Part shown: positions 54,328-64,000 of the stretch, one piece after another
Position numbering within the stretch: the stretch's first letter is position 1
Layout of the letters: the number at the start of each line of letters is the position of its first letter
Assembly: GCA_030123565.1 (NCBI GenBank)
Contig: CP126122.1
Span: 1-64,000 of the forward strand
From: Nitrospira sp.
GTDB lineage: Bacteria; Nitrospirota; Nitrospiria; Nitrospirales; Nitrospiraceae
DNA: 64,000 nt
Reading direction: 5' to 3'
Program-made: the position numbers and the translations under genes
The notes under the pieces: generated by a model
What the model was told of the DNA's origin: nothing
What the model saw: only the letters and a program-made list of their open reading frames with translations
Databases searched by the model: none

Positions 54328-57225
54328 ATGACGCACGTCTCGCAGGTCAAGATCATGAATCCCGTTCGTGCCCTTCGGCTCTTCGGCCAGTCGGTCTGGT
54401 TGGATGACATCCGGCGGAGCTGCCTCACCAACGGGGCCCTGCAACGTCTGATCGACGACGAGGGCCTGGGCGGCGTGACGTCCAACCCCGCCATCTTCGA
54501 GCACGCCATCACCGGGAGTGCGGACTACGCCGAAGCCCTGAGCGCCCTCAGGCGAGAGCCCGGCCTGGATGCGAAGGCGCGCTACGAACGGGTGGCCATC
54601 GAGGATATCCAAGCCGCCGCCGACCTCCTGCAGCCGGTCTATCGCCACACGAACCGGCGCGACGGCTACGTGAGCCTGGAGGTCTCGCCCCAGGTGGCCC
54701 ATGACACGCGGGGCACGCTCGATGAGGCGAAGCGATTGTGGGAGGCCGTCGGACGCGACAACCTGATGATCAAGGTGCCGGCCACGCCCGAGGGGATTCC
54801 GGCGATCGTGCAACTACTCAGCAAGGGGATCAACGTCAACGTGACCCTCCTCTTCGCGCAGGAGACCTATGTAGGGGTTGCCGAGGCCTATCTCATGGGC
54901 CTGGAACAGTTGGCGGCGCGGGGTGGCGACGTGGGCCGCGTGGCGAGTGTGGCCAGCTTCTTCGTCAGCCGCATCGATACGGCGGCGGATGCGGCCATTG
55001 CCGAACGTCTCAAGACCTCCACGGATGAGCGGGCACGGGCTCTGCTCAGGAGTCTCCTGGGAAAGGTGGCCGTGGCGAACGCCAAGCTGGCCTATCAACG
55101 GTACCGGGCCCTGTTCTCCGGCCCACGCTGGGAGGCGCTCGCCAGGCGGGGGGCGATGACGCAACGGCTGCTCTGGGCCAGTACCGGCACCAAGAATCCC
55201 CAGTATCGCGATGTACTGTATGTGGAGGAACTGATCGGTCCCGACACGGTCAACACGATGCCGCCGGCGACGCTCGAGGCCTTTCATGACCACGGCCGTC
55301 CCGAGAGTCGGCTGACTGCCGAGGTCGAGGAGGCGAAGGCCGTCCTGCTCGCGCTGGAGCAGGCGGGACTCTCGCTCAACGCGATCACCGACCGGCTGTT
55401 GGCGGAGGGGGTGCACTCGTTCAGGAAGGCCTTCGACCAACTCCTGGTCGCCGTCGAGCAGCAGGCCAAGGGGGACGATTCTGGTCGACTCAACGGCTGT
55501 TCGTACCGGCTGCCGGAAACCGTGGCTGCCGAGGTGCAGGCTTCTCTCACGGTATGGCGCGATGCCGACAGGGTGCGCCGGCTGTGGAATCGCGATCCGT
55601 CCCTCTGGACCGATGGGGACGAACACCGATGGCTCGGGTGGTTGGATATCACCGATCAACAATTGGCCCATTTGCCCCTGCTCACCAACCTCGCGGAAGA
55701 AACCTGGCGTCGGGGGTTTACCCACGCCCTGCTGTTGGGGATGGGCGGGTCGAGCCTCTGTCCCGAAGTCCTGAAGACGACATTCGGCAAACAAGCGGGG
55801 TATCCGGACCTGTACGTGCTCGATTCGACGGATCCAGCCCAGATCCGAGCGGTCGAGCAACAGCTCCAGCTGGCGACCACCCTCTTCATCGTGTCGAGCA
55901 AGTCCGGGAGCACCTTGGAGCCGATGATCCTGAAACAATATTTCTTCGAGCGGGTGCAGCGTCTCGTCGGGGCCAAAGCCGCCGTGCGGCAGTTCATCGC
56001 GATCACGGATCCCGGCTCGGCCTTGCAACAGGCCGCCGAGACGCACGAGTTCCGGCATCTCTATTTCGGGGTCCCCACGATCGGGGGCCGGTATTCGGCC
56101 CTGTCGAATTTCGGCATGGTGCCGGCGGCCGTCATGGGGCTGGACCTCGCGCCGTTGCTCGAACGCGCGGAGGAAATGGTGGAGGCCTGTTTTCCCTCGG
56201 TCCCGGTCCAGGAGAATCCCGGCCTGGTGCTCGGCACGATTCTCGGGGTGTTCGCCAAACAGGGCCGCGACAAGGTGACGATCGTGGCGTCGCCCCGTTT
56301 GGCATCGTTCGGCGCCTGGCTCGAACAGCTCCTGGCCGAGTCGACCGGCAAAGAAGGCAAGGGCCTCATTCCCGTCGATCGTGAAGCGGTCGGAGATCCC
56401 ACGGTCTATGGATCGGATCGCCTGTTCCTGTACCTCCGGTTGCAGGATGCACCGGAGAAGAGTCAAGACGAGGCGGTTGACAGGCTTGAGCAGGCGGGCC
56501 ATCCGGTGGTCCGGATCTCGGTGGGCGAGCTCTATGACCTGGGGCAGGAATTCTTCCGCTGGGAATTTGCCACGGCGGTGGCGGGATCGGTCCTGGCGCT
56601 CAATCCCTTTGACCAGCCGGACGTAGAGGCGAGCAAATTGGCGACCAAGCGGTTGACGGCGGAGTATGAACGAACCGGGACCTTGCCTGCGGACACTCCG
56701 ATCGTCGAAGAGCAGGGGCTCAGCCTCTATGCCGATCCGCACTATGCCGCGGCGCTGCGTGTGGCGGCAGGGCCGACCCCGTCCGTCCGGGAGTACCTGG
56801 CGGCCCATGTGAATCGCTTGACGGCCGGCGAGTATTTCGCGTTGCTGGCCTATCTCCAGATGAGCCCCGCGCATGAAGCGCAACTCCAGGCCCTACGCCA
56901 TTTGGTGCGGGACGTCAAACGTGTCGCGACCTGTTTGGGGTTCGGCCCTCGGTTCCTCCATTCCACTGGGCAAGCCTACAAGGGAGGGCCGAACAACGGC
57001 CTCTTTCTCCAACTCACCTGTGAGGATGCGGCGGACCTTCCGGTGCCGGGACAACGGTACACGTTCGGCATCGTCAAGGCGGCACAGGCGCGCGGGGATT
57101 TTCAGGTCTTGGCGGAGCGGGGACGGCGGTTGCTGCGGGTCCATCTGGGCGTCGATGTCCAAGCGGGGCTGGCGACGCTGAAATCGGCGATGGAGCAGGC
57201 GTTGGCATGGGGGGACGGCCGATGA
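54328..57225 (+). CDS. bifunctional transaldolase / glucose-6-phosphate isomerase
   Basis: The 965-residue protein is a fusion. Residues about 1-375 are transaldolase ([14 protein letters not shown]; Schiff-base Lys in [21 protein letters not shown]). Residues about 395-965 are phosphoglucose isomerase ([34 protein letters not shown]). It joins the non-oxidative pentose phosphate step to the entry of glucose-6-phosphate. The ATG at 54328 is preferred for its AAGGAG site; a frame from 54268 exists. Its neighbours tkt, zwf and gnd complete the pathway. Confidence 0.94.
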   Translation: MTHVSQVKIMNPVRALRLFGQSVWLDDIRRSCLTNGALQRLIDDEGLGGVTSNPAIFEHAITGSADYAEALSALRREPGLDAKARYERVAIEDIQAAADLLQPVYRHTNRRDGYVSLEVSPQVAHDTRGTLDEAKRLWEAVGRDNLMIKVPATPEGIPAIVQLLSKGINVNVTLLFAQETYVGVAEAYLMGLEQLAARGGDVGRVASVASFFVSRIDTAADAAIAERLKTSTDERARALLRSLLGKVAVANAKLAYQRYRALFSGPRWEALARRGAMTQRLLWASTGTKNPQYRDVLYVEELIGPDTVNTMPPATLEAFHDHGRPESRLTAEVEEAKAVLLALEQAGLSLNAITDRLLAEGVHSFRKAFDQLLVAVEQQAKGDDSGRLNGCSYRLPETVAAEVQASLTVWRDADRVRRLWNRDPSLWTDGDEHRWLGWLDITDQQLAHLPLLTNLAEETWRRGFTHALLLGMGGSSLCPEVLKTTFGKQAGYPDLYVLDSTDPAQIRAVEQQLQLATTLFIVSSKSGSTLEPMILKQYFFERVQRLVGAKAAVRQFIAITDPGSALQQAAETHEFRHLYFGVPTIGGRYSALSNFGMVPAAVMGLDLAPLLERAEEMVEACFPSVPVQENPGLVLGTILGVFAKQGRDKVTIVASPRLASFGAWLEQLLAESTGKEGKGLIPVDREAVGDPTVYGSDRLFLYLRLQDAPEKSQDEAVDRLEQAGHPVVRISVGELYDLGQEFFRWEFATAVAGSVLALNPFDQPDVEASKLATKRLTAEYERTGTLPADTPIVEEQGLSLYADPHYAAALRVAAGPTPSVREYLAAHVNRLTAGEYFALLAYLQMSPAHEAQLQALRHLVRDVKRVATCLGFGPRFLHSTGQAYKGGPNNGLFLQLTCEDAADLPVPGQRYTFGIVKAAQARGDFQVLAERGRRLLRVHLGVDVQAGLATLKSAMEQALAWGDGR

Positions 57226-57289
57226 GGTCGCGATCGGTACGACCGGCGCCGGAACGTCTTGTGATGCCGCATGGGGCCGGTGGGAGGAC

Positions 57290-58678
57290 ATGATGACCGA
57301 GATTCGATCAGATGCGCTCGTCTTGTTCGGCGCCACAGGAGACTTAGCGTTCAAGAAGATCTTTCCGGCCTTGCAGGCCCTGGTCAAGCGGGGCCATCTC
57401 ACGGTGCCGGTGATCGGGGTGGCGAAGGGGAACCGCACTGTCGACGCGCTTCGGGATCGGGTCCGCGAGAGCCTCACACAGTTCGGCGGCGGGGTGGATG
57501 AGGCGGCCTTCACCAAGCTCGTGCAACTACTGCAATATGTGGACGGTGACTATCAAGAGGAACGGACCTTCACCAATCTGCGCCGGGCGCTCGGCAAGGT
57601 CCGTCATCCGCTCCATTACCTGGCGATCCCGCCGAGTGTGTTCCCCATCGCGGTCGAGGGGTTGGGCCAGTCCAGCTGCGCGCAGGGCGCCCGGGTGGTG
57701 GTCGAAAAACCGTTCGGGCGGGATCTCGCGTCGGCGCAGGCGTTGAACCGGACCTTGCACCGCATCTTCGACGAGTCGGCGATCTTTCGGATCGACCATT
57801 ACCTGGGCAAGGAATCGATCCAGAACCTCTTGTATTTTCGTTTCGCCAATTCGTTTCTCGAACCGATTTGGAATCGCGGCTATGTGGAAAGCGTGCAGAT
57901 CACGATGGCGGAACGGTTCGGCCTGTCCGGCCGCGGACGGTTTTACGAAGAAACCGGGGCCCTTCGCGATGTGGTCCAGAACCATCTGCTGCAGGTCGTG
58001 GCGAACCTGGCGATGGAGCCGCCCATCAACGGAGCCGGAGAGGCGTTGCGGGACGAACGGATCAAAATCTTCAAGCGCATGAAACCGCTCACCGCGCAAA
58101 CCCTGGTCCGCGGCCAGTTTCGCGGCTATCACCAGGAAGCCGGTGTGGCGGCCGATTCCACGGTCGAGACGTTCGCGTCGCTCCAGATCGAACTCGATTC
58201 GTGGCGCTGGGCGGGGGTGCCGTTTTTTATTCGAACCGGCAAGTGTTTGCCGGTCACGGCCACGGAAGTCTTCGTGACCTTGAAGCGTCCGCCTCAGAAC
58301 GTGTTCGGCGAAGCGCTGCAGTCGCAACGCAATTATGTCCGGTTCCGGCTCGGTCCCGATCGGGTGGCGGTGGCCATCGGAGCGCGCGCCAAGGTGCCGG
58401 GAGAAAAGATGATCGGGCGTGAGACGGAACTCTTCGTCTGCCACCAGCGGGGCGACGAGATGGGCGCCTACGAACGGTTGATCGGCGATGCCATGATCGG
58501 CGATGCGTCGCTCTTCGCGCGGCAGGACGGCGTCGAGGCGTCATGGCGAGTCGTGAATCCGGTGCTGACGGCGCCTACGCCGGTCTATGAATACGAGCCG
58601 GGCACCTGGGGGCCGGGCGAGTCCCAGACGTTGATCTCGCCGTTCGGCGGCTGGCAGAGCCCGAAGGAACAGGAATGA
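57290..58678 (+). CDS. zwf: glucose-6-phosphate 1-dehydrogenase
   Basis: The 462-residue enzyme has the N-terminal NADP motif [17 protein letters not shown], the active-site signature [10 protein letters not shown] (catalytic His) and the C-terminal domain with [12 protein letters not shown]. It makes 6-phosphogluconolactone and NADPH, the first step of the oxidative pentose phosphate pathway. GGGAGGAC precedes the tandem ATG ATG. It lies 12 bases ahead of gnd. No phosphogluconolactonase gene is in this block. Confidence 0.95.
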   Translation: MMTEIRSDALVLFGATGDLAFKKIFPALQALVKRGHLTVPVIGVAKGNRTVDALRDRVRESLTQFGGGVDEAAFTKLVQLLQYVDGDYQEERTFTNLRRALGKVRHPLHYLAIPPSVFPIAVEGLGQSSCAQGARVVVEKPFGRDLASAQALNRTLHRIFDESAIFRIDHYLGKESIQNLLYFRFANSFLEPIWNRGYVESVQITMAERFGLSGRGRFYEETGALRDVVQNHLLQVVANLAMEPPINGAGEALRDERIKIFKRMKPLTAQTLVRGQFRGYHQEAGVAADSTVETFASLQIELDSWRWAGVPFFIRTGKCLPVTATEVFVTLKRPPQNVFGEALQSQRNYVRFRLGPDRVAVAIGARAKVPGEKMIGRETELFVCHQRGDEMGAYERLIGDAMIGDASLFARQDGVEASWRVVNPVLTAPTPVYEYEPGTWGPGESQTLISPFGGWQSPKEQE

Positions 58679-58690
58679 AGGAGGACGACT

Positions 58691-59674
58691 ATGCAACTGG
58701 GGATGATCGGGCTCGGCAGGATGGGAGCCAATATGGTGCGGCGGTTGATGCGCGGAGGTCACCACTGTGTGGTGTTCGACGTGAATCCCGAACAGGTGCA
58801 GCGGCTGGCAGCTGAAGGGGCCGTCGGAGCCGGTTCCATGGACGAGTTGATCGGCCGATTGAGCGAGCCGAGAGCCCTGTGGGTGATGGTACCGGCGGGA
58901 GAGGCGACCGAGGCCACCGTGGAGTCCCTCGCCAAGCGGCTCAGTCCCGAGGACATCGTCATCGACGGAGGCAACTCCTATTTCAAAGATGATGTCCGGC
59001 GCGCGAAGGCGCTGGCGGGGAGAGGGATTCAGTATGTGGATGTCGGCACGAGCGGCGGCACCTGGGGGTTGGAGCGAGGCTACTGCCTGATGATCGGCGG
59101 CCTTGAGCCGGTGGTGCAGCATCTGGATCCGATCTGGAGAACCTTGGCGCCGGGACGGGGAACCATCGCCAGGACGAAGGGGCGGGATTTCGTGAACGGC
59201 ACGGCGGAGGAAGGGTACCTGCATTGCGGTCCCACCGGGGCGGGACATTTCGTCAAGATGGTCCACAACGGAATCGAGTACGGCCTGATGCAGGCCTATG
59301 CGGAAGGGTTCGACATCTTTCGCCATGCCGGCTCCACGAACCTTCCCGAGGACCTGCGGTACGAGTTGAATTTGCCGGACATCGCCGAAGTCTGGCGCCG
59401 CGGGAGTGTGGTGGGCTCCTGGCTGCTCGATTTGACCGCGGCCGCGCTGGTGGAGCATCCGGACCTGGCCAATTTCACCGGGTCCGTTGCGGATTCCGGA
59501 GAAGGCCGCTGGACGGTGATGGCGGCAGTCGAAGAGGGGGTGCCGGCGGAGGTCCTGTCCGCCTCCCTCTACACCAGATTCCGGTCGCGCCAGGACCATA
59601 CCTTTGCCGAGAAGGTGCTCTCGGCGATGCGCTACCAATTCGGCGGCCATGTCGAACGGCCGACCGGAGGGTAA
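58691..59674 (+). CDS. gnd: 6-phosphogluconate dehydrogenase, short form
   Basis: The 327-residue protein is the short form of the enzyme, as opposed to the longer (about 470-residue) form. It has an N-terminal Rossmann motif ([17 protein letters not shown]), the substrate-binding [17 protein letters not shown] and the catalytic Lys in [16 protein letters not shown]. It oxidises and decarboxylates 6-phosphogluconate to ribulose-5-phosphate; short forms often use NAD. AAGGAGG lies just ahead of the ATG. Confidence 0.93.
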   Translation: MQLGMIGLGRMGANMVRRLMRGGHHCVVFDVNPEQVQRLAAEGAVGAGSMDELIGRLSEPRALWVMVPAGEATEATVESLAKRLSPEDIVIDGGNSYFKDDVRRAKALAGRGIQYVDVGTSGGTWGLERGYCLMIGGLEPVVQHLDPIWRTLAPGRGTIARTKGRDFVNGTAEEGYLHCGPTGAGHFVKMVHNGIEYGLMQAYAEGFDIFRHAGSTNLPEDLRYELNLPDIAEVWRRGSVVGSWLLDLTAAALVEHPDLANFTGSVADSGEGRWTVMAAVEEGVPAEVLSASLYTRFRSRQDHTFAEKVLSAMRYQFGGHVERPTGG

Positions 59675-59848
59675 GGCCGTTCATCCTCGCAGGGTGGACG
59701 GTCCATTCCATTCACCGGCTCCGAGCGATGGTGGTGCTTGCTTCCGCAGAGGCCGAATGCGGGGTCCGCTTGTTGGTGCCCGTTGACTATGGTACCCTGT
59801 CGAAGGGTTGTCCAGCCAGGAGTTGTGACTCAAGTCTCCGCTGATGAT

Positions 59849-60184
59849 ATGAACGGCACCAGCATTTCACCATCGACGATACATAGGGGACTGGGATTAT
59901 GCCTGCTCCTGCTTGCGTGGATCGTGGTGGGGGGATTGGCGTGGGCCGACCTTCTCGACCTTCACGACGAGGTCGGCGGACCGTTGGCCGACTTGCAGCA
60001 GGCCGTCGAACCGGATCTCGACGAGGTTCGGGACGAAGCCGGGATGGTTCGGGTCGTCGCTGAGCGTCTGGACGAAAGCCTTTCCATCCGGCCGTTTCTC
60101 GTTTCTCCTTCCTGTTTCGCTTCCTACGGCGTGAGTGTTCCGACCCATTGTCTCCTCTCCAAGTTGTCCGTCTACAGACTGTAA
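59849..60184 (+). CDS. possible small exported protein
   Basis: A 111-residue frame opens with a plausible signal peptide (GLGLCLLLLAWIVVGGLAWA) and an acidic stretch (DLLDLHDEVGGPLADLQQA). No strong Shine-Dalgarno precedes the ATG, and the C-terminal third is not protein-like. Competing frames on the other strand are similar in length. It is listed as uncertain. Confidence 0.35.
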   Translation: MNGTSISPSTIHRGLGLCLLLLAWIVVGGLAWADLLDLHDEVGGPLADLQQAVEPDLDEVRDEAGMVRVVAERLDESLSIRPFLVSPSCFASYGVSVPTHCLLSKLSVYRL

Positions 60185-60311
60185 CGGTTCCCGACCCATA
60201 TCGAGATTCTGCACGGCTCCGTCGGTCCTCTTTGAAACGAAGACTGTTGCTTGCCGTCTCGCAGGTACCTGCCGCGTGCTACGTCAACCGTGAACGGAGG
60301 GGAAGCAGGGG

Positions 60312-63300
60312 ATGATTGAACGACTGGTTCTGTTTGCCTTGAAGCAGCGGCTCGTCGTCTGTGTTGCGGGGCTCGCGCTGCTGTTCGGCGGGCTGTATGC
60401 GTTCCATGTGCTCGACGTGGTGGCCTATCCCGACCCGTCGCCTCCGATGATCGAGGTCATCACTCAGTATCCTGGCTGGTCCGGCGAACAGATGGAGCGG
60501 GCCATCACCTTGCCGATCGAAATGGCGCTCCAGGGCATGCCGGGACTGACGGAGATCCGCTCGCTCTCGATCTTCGGCCTGAGCGACATCAAGGTGTATT
60601 TCGAATTCGGGACCGACTATTTTCGAGACCGGCAGGAGATTCTCAACCGCCTGCAATTGACGACCTTGCCGCAAAACGTGCAGCCGACCATTTCTCCCTG
60701 GTCGGCGATCGCCGAAATCTATCGGTACGAACTCACCGGTGAACAGACCTCGCTCACCGACCTCAAGACGATTCAGGATTGGCAGATCAGGCGCGAGTTC
60801 AAACGGGTCCCGGGCGTGATCGATGTGAGCACCTTTGGGGGAACGACCAAGGAATACCACGTCGAGTTGGACCCAGGGCAACTCATGAGCTACAACGTGA
60901 CGCTCGATCAAGTCATGGACGGCCTGACGAAGAGCAACACGGATGTGGGGGGCAACTACCTGACGTTGGGAGGTCAAAGTTTCAATATCCGGGGCATGGG
61001 GTTGATCAAGACGCTCGACGACATTGCCAACACGGTCGTGACGCAAAAGGAAGGGACGCCGGTCTTCGTCAGAAACCTCGGCAAGACCAGCATCGGGTCG
61101 CGGGTGCGGTTGGGCAAGGTCGGCATCGACGATCGGGACGACGTCGTCGAAGGCGTCGTCCTGCTCCAGCGAGGCGCCAAGGCCTTGCCGGTGCTGGACA
61201 AGGTCCACGAGAAGGTCCAGGACCTCAACAGCCGCAAGCTGCCGCAGGGCGTGGCGATCAAGACGTTTTATGACCGGACGGTGCTGATCCACACGACCAT
61301 CGAAACGGTCGTCGATATCCTGATCGCCGGCATCCTGCTCGTCTCGGTCATCCTCTACCTGTTCCTCGGCCATTTTCGGACCTCGATGATCGTGGCGCTG
61401 ACCGTTCCCGTGGCGTTGCTCTTCACCTTCGGGATGATGGTGCTCAGCGGACAGTCGGCCAACTTGATTTCCTTGGGAGCCGTCGATTTCGGGATCATCG
61501 TCGATTCGACGTTGATCATGGTCGAGAGCATTTTTTACCATCTGGCGCACAAGCCCTCGCAGGGGTTCACGTTGCCGATGCATATCATACGGGCCGCTCG
61601 CGAAGTGGGGCGGCCGATTTTTTTTGCGACCACGATCATCGTCGTCGCCTTCCTGCCGCTGTTCACCATGACCGGCGTGCCGGGAAAGGTGTTCGCGCCG
61701 ATGTCCTTGACCTACGGCTTTGCCTTGAGCGGAGCCCTGTTGATGGCCTTCACCCTGGCGCCGGCCCTCTGTTCCTTGTTGCTCGACGGACCGATCAGTG
61801 AACGTGATACGGCGGTGGTGGAATTCTTGAGTCGTCGATACTTGGCGCTGTTGAACTGGGGGCTTCAGCGCGAATGGCTCGTGATCGGCATTGCGATCGT
61901 CTCGTTGGTGCTGGCCATGGCGGCGGTGCCGTTCATCGGAGGGGAATTCATGCCGGCGCTGGAGGAGGGCAATATTTGGATGCGCACCACCTTCCCGGTG
62001 GATATCTCGTTCGAAGAGGCCGCCCATCTCGTGACGCAGATTCGGGCGATTTTTCGGCAGTTCCCGGAAGTCATCAGCGCGGCCTCGCAACTGGGGCGCC
62101 CCGACGATGGAACGGACCCGACCAGTTTCTTCAACGCCGAATTCCTGGTGACGCTGAAACCCTTCAAAGAATGGCGGGGCGAGGTGCGGACGAAAAAGGC
62201 GTTGATCGACCGAATCGAACAACGGCTGGCCAATATTCCCGGCGTGACCTTCAACTTTTCCCAGGCGATTCAGGACAATGTGCAAGAGGCCATGTCGGGG
62301 GTGAAGGGCGAGAATGCCGTCAAGCTCTACGGCGGCGATCTCCAGACCCTGGAGCGACTCGCGAAACAGATCGAACAGGCGATGAAGGGGGTGCGGGGCG
62401 TCAAAGACCTGGGCATCCTCCATCTGCTGGGGCAACCGAACCTGGTCATCGAGGTGAACCGCGAGGAATGCGCCCGGTACGGCCTCAAGGTGGGCGATGT
62501 CAACGACGTGGTGCAGGCGGCCATCGGCGGTCAGGCAGTCACTCAGGTGTACGAGGGAGAACGTTGGTTCGATCTCGTCGTGCGATTTCTGCCGGAGTTC
62601 CGGCGCGACCTGGAGTCGATCGGCAACATCGTCGTCAGTACGCCGGAAGGGGCGCGGATTCCACTCAAGCAATTGGCCTCGATCACCGAGCAGACCGGCG
62701 CCTTCATCGTCTATCGAGAGAACAATGAACGCTACATTCCCATCAAGTTCAGTGTCCGCGGCAGAGACCTGGAAGGGACGGTCCGCGAAGCGCAGGAACG
62801 GATTGAGAAACAGGTCCGGTTCCCGGCCGGGTACCGGATCGAGTGGCACGGCGAATTCGACCAGTTGCAAGAGGAGAAGGTGCGCCTGGCCAAGATCGTG
62901 CCGATCACCCTGCTGATCATTCTTTTCCTGGTCTATCTGGTCCTCAACAACCTGCGCGATGCGTTGCTGGTGCTGGCGGCCGTGCCGTTTTCGCTGGTCG
63001 GCGGGGTGCTGGCCCTGTTGGTCACCGGGACGCCCTTCAGCATTTCGGCGGCGGTGGGATTCATCTCCTTGTTCGGCGTGGCCGTGCAGGGGGCGTTGAT
63101 CCTCGTCAGCCGGATGCGGGATCTGCTGCAAGGGGGATACGAAATTCGGGAAGCGATTTTGAAGAGCGCGGAAGTCCGGATGCGGCCGGTGCTTATGACC
63201 TCGCTGGCCGCCGCGATCGGGCTGTTGCCTGCGGCGGTCGCGAACGGCATCGGAGCCCAATCTCAGCAGCCGTTGGCGCGGGTGGTGGTGGGCGGCATGT

Positions 63301-63437
63301 TGACCTCAGCCGCCCTGATTCTGTTCGTGTTACCTGTGTTGTACCAGCTCCTGCATCGATTCCAGGTGCGACCGGACAAGACGGAGGCAACCGTCAGCCC
63401 CCGTCCAACGCGCGATCCAGATCGAAGGCAGCGCTGA
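60312..63437 (+). CDS. HME-type RND efflux transporter (CusA/CzcA-like)
   Basis: The 1041-residue inner-membrane protein has the RND layout: a first helix, a large periplasmic loop, helices near residues 340-500, a second loop and C-terminal helices. Helix 4 carries [15 protein letters not shown], in which Asp, Asp and Glu match the proton-relay residues of CzcA. It opens YP(D)PSPPMIEV and has the heavy-metal branch pattern. No adaptor or outer-membrane factor gene flanks it, so it must use partners elsewhere. GGAGGGG lies upstream of the ATG. The metal or drug substrate is not determined. Its 3' end overlaps the convergent gene by 44 bases. Confidence 0.88.
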   Translation: MIERLVLFALKQRLVVCVAGLALLFGGLYAFHVLDVVAYPDPSPPMIEVITQYPGWSGEQMERAITLPIEMALQGMPGLTEIRSLSIFGLSDIKVYFEFGTDYFRDRQEILNRLQLTTLPQNVQPTISPWSAIAEIYRYELTGEQTSLTDLKTIQDWQIRREFKRVPGVIDVSTFGGTTKEYHVELDPGQLMSYNVTLDQVMDGLTKSNTDVGGNYLTLGGQSFNIRGMGLIKTLDDIANTVVTQKEGTPVFVRNLGKTSIGSRVRLGKVGIDDRDDVVEGVVLLQRGAKALPVLDKVHEKVQDLNSRKLPQGVAIKTFYDRTVLIHTTIETVVDILIAGILLVSVILYLFLGHFRTSMIVALTVPVALLFTFGMMVLSGQSANLISLGAVDFGIIVDSTLIMVESIFYHLAHKPSQGFTLPMHIIRAAREVGRPIFFATTIIVVAFLPLFTMTGVPGKVFAPMSLTYGFALSGALLMAFTLAPALCSLLLDGPISERDTAVVEFLSRRYLALLNWGLQREWLVIGIAIVSLVLAMAAVPFIGGEFMPALEEGNIWMRTTFPVDISFEEAAHLVTQIRAIFRQFPEVISAASQLGRPDDGTDPTSFFNAEFLVTLKPFKEWRGEVRTKKALIDRIEQRLANIPGVTFNFSQAIQDNVQEAMSGVKGENAVKLYGGDLQTLERLAKQIEQAMKGVRGVKDLGILHLLGQPNLVIEVNREECARYGLKVGDVNDVVQAAIGGQAVTQVYEGERWFDLVVRFLPEFRRDLESIGNIVVSTPEGARIPLKQLASITEQTGAFIVYRENNERYIPIKFSVRGRDLEGTVREAQERIEKQVRFPAGYRIEWHGEFDQLQEEKVRLAKIVPITLLIILFLVYLVLNNLRDALLVLAAVPFSLVGGVLALLVTGTPFSISAAVGFISLFGVAVQGALILVSRMRDLLQGGYEIREAILKSAEVRMRPVLMTSLAAAIGLLPAAVANGIGAQSQQPLARVVVGGMLTSAALILFVLPVLYQLLHRFQVRPDKTEATVSPRPTRDPDRRQR

Positions 63438-64000
63438 TGAGCGCCAGGTGCGTGAAGGCCTGGGGAAAATTGCCCAAGGCCTCTCCGCTGTCTCCGGTTT
63501 CCTCCGCGTAAAGGCCGAGGTGGTTGGCATAGCCGAGCATCCGCTCGAACAGCAGCTGCGCCTCATCCAACTTTCGGCGATCCGTCCGCCCGGCCCGCGC
63601 GAGGGCCTCCACCAGCCAAAAACTGCACATATTGAACGTGCCTTCCGTACCCGTGAGCCCATCCATACCAGTCGCGGCGTCGTAGCGATGGACGAGGCCG
63701 TCGGAGACGAGTCCGCCCTCGGGCGGCGGACGGTTGATCGCCTCCAATGTACTGAGCATCCGTGGGTCGGTCGGCGAAATGAAACGCACCAGCGGCATGA
63801 TCAAGTTGGAGGCATCCAGCGAATCGCTGCCGTACGATTGCACGAAGGCGCCGCGTGATTCGTCCCAGCCCTTCGTCATGATCTCCTCATACAGGCGGTC
63901 CCGCATGGTCAACCATTTGAGGTGGTCGGCCGGCAGTGAACGTTTGTGCGAGAGGCGCAAGCCTCGATCCAACGCCACCCAACACATGAGTTTGGAATAG
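63394..64000 (-). CDS. glycoside hydrolase family 15 (glucoamylase-like), partial
   Basis: This is the 3' part of a gene that continues past the right edge of the window. The visible 202 residues include [15 protein letters not shown] at the window edge, [32 protein letters not shown] and [20 protein letters not shown], which are typical of the C-terminal half of GH15 glucoamylases/trehalases in bacteria, with the catalytic Glu in [10 protein letters not shown]. It would cleave alpha-glucosides such as trehalose or glycogen-derived sugars. The gene is convergent with the RND gene and overlaps it by 44 bases. Confidence 0.85.
   Translation of the reverse strand, partial: YSKLMCWVALDRGLRLSHKRSLPADHLKWLTMRDRLYEEIMTKGWDESRGAFVQSYGSDSLDASNLIMPLVRFISPTDPRMLSTLEAINRPPPEGGLVSDGLVHRYDAATGMDGLTGTEGTFNMCSFWLVEALARAGRTDRRKLDEAQLLFERMLGYANHLGLYAEETGDSGEALGNFPQAFTHLALISAAFDLDRALDGG

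Noticed and set aside
60279..63260. 993-residue minus-strand frame
   Set aside because: Very long, but it is the antisense of the RND gene: rich in Arg, His, Gln and Asp with no membrane or domain pattern.

Overview
The window looks like a chromosomal segment of a Nitrospira-type bacterium (Nitrospirota). This is inferred, not proven: the DNA is GC-rich and carries a long respiratory cluster with two divergent CydA-like proteins, a Rieske protein, cytochrome b and several small c-type cytochromes, of a kind associated with nitrite-oxidising Nitrospira. A hopanoid gene (hpnH) and a second, separate bc-type complex fit the same picture. No rRNA and no nitrite oxidoreductase catalytic subunit is present.

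Layout. 1-876: a tRNA-Cys-like 3' fragment, a tRNA-associated repeat and a MITE-like inverted-repeat element, with no convincing gene. 877-5842: envelope proteins, namely two related small beta-barrels, a lipoprotein and a large barrel protein made of two tandem copies of one domain. 5963-25587: a co-directional Wzy-type polysaccharide locus (flippase, heptosyltransferase-like enzyme, polymerase, SGNH hydrolase, GT2, two methyltransferases, initiating sugar transferase, an E1 alpha/beta pair, DegT aminotransferase, CapD-like dehydratase, Wzi, Wza-like exporter, Wzz). 25698-28034: hpnH and two small proteins of unknown function. 28246-39700: eleven co-directional respiratory genes with six c-type haem motifs in five genes. 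39718-42705: ubiA (convergent with that cluster) and a divergent lipoprotein with a degenerate caspase fold. 42894-45387: tRNA-Thr, a VapBC pair, an orphan DUF433 antitoxin with a broken toxin remnant, and two small exported proteins. 45784-48249: a GAF/sigma-54 activator followed by a lipoprotein gene with a clear -24/-12 promoter. 48352-59674: sthA, Rieske, a cytochrome b-c fusion and a small exported protein, then tkt, a transaldolase-glucose-6-phosphate isomerase fusion, zwf and gnd. 60312-63437: an HME-type RND pump. 63394 to the right edge: the 3' part of a GH15 gene on the minus strand.

How the genes work together. The polysaccharide locus holds a near-complete Wzy/Wzx/Wzz/Wza/Wzi set; E1 alpha and beta without E2/E3 suggest an unusual, perhaps two-carbon-branched sugar. 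The 28-40 kb cluster reads as one membrane complex joining bc-type quinone chemistry, CydA-like haem proteins and small cytochromes c. The 48-60 kb block places a bc complex and a soluble transhydrogenase beside the whole oxidative pentose phosphate pathway, so quinone redox state and NADPH supply may be linked there.

The strongest candidates for something undescribed are the eleven-gene respiratory cluster with its PRC-Rieske fusion and HPHECC membrane protein, the pseudo-caspase lipoprotein, the sigma-54 activator/lipoprotein pair, and heptanucleotide arrays that sit in three gene junctions.
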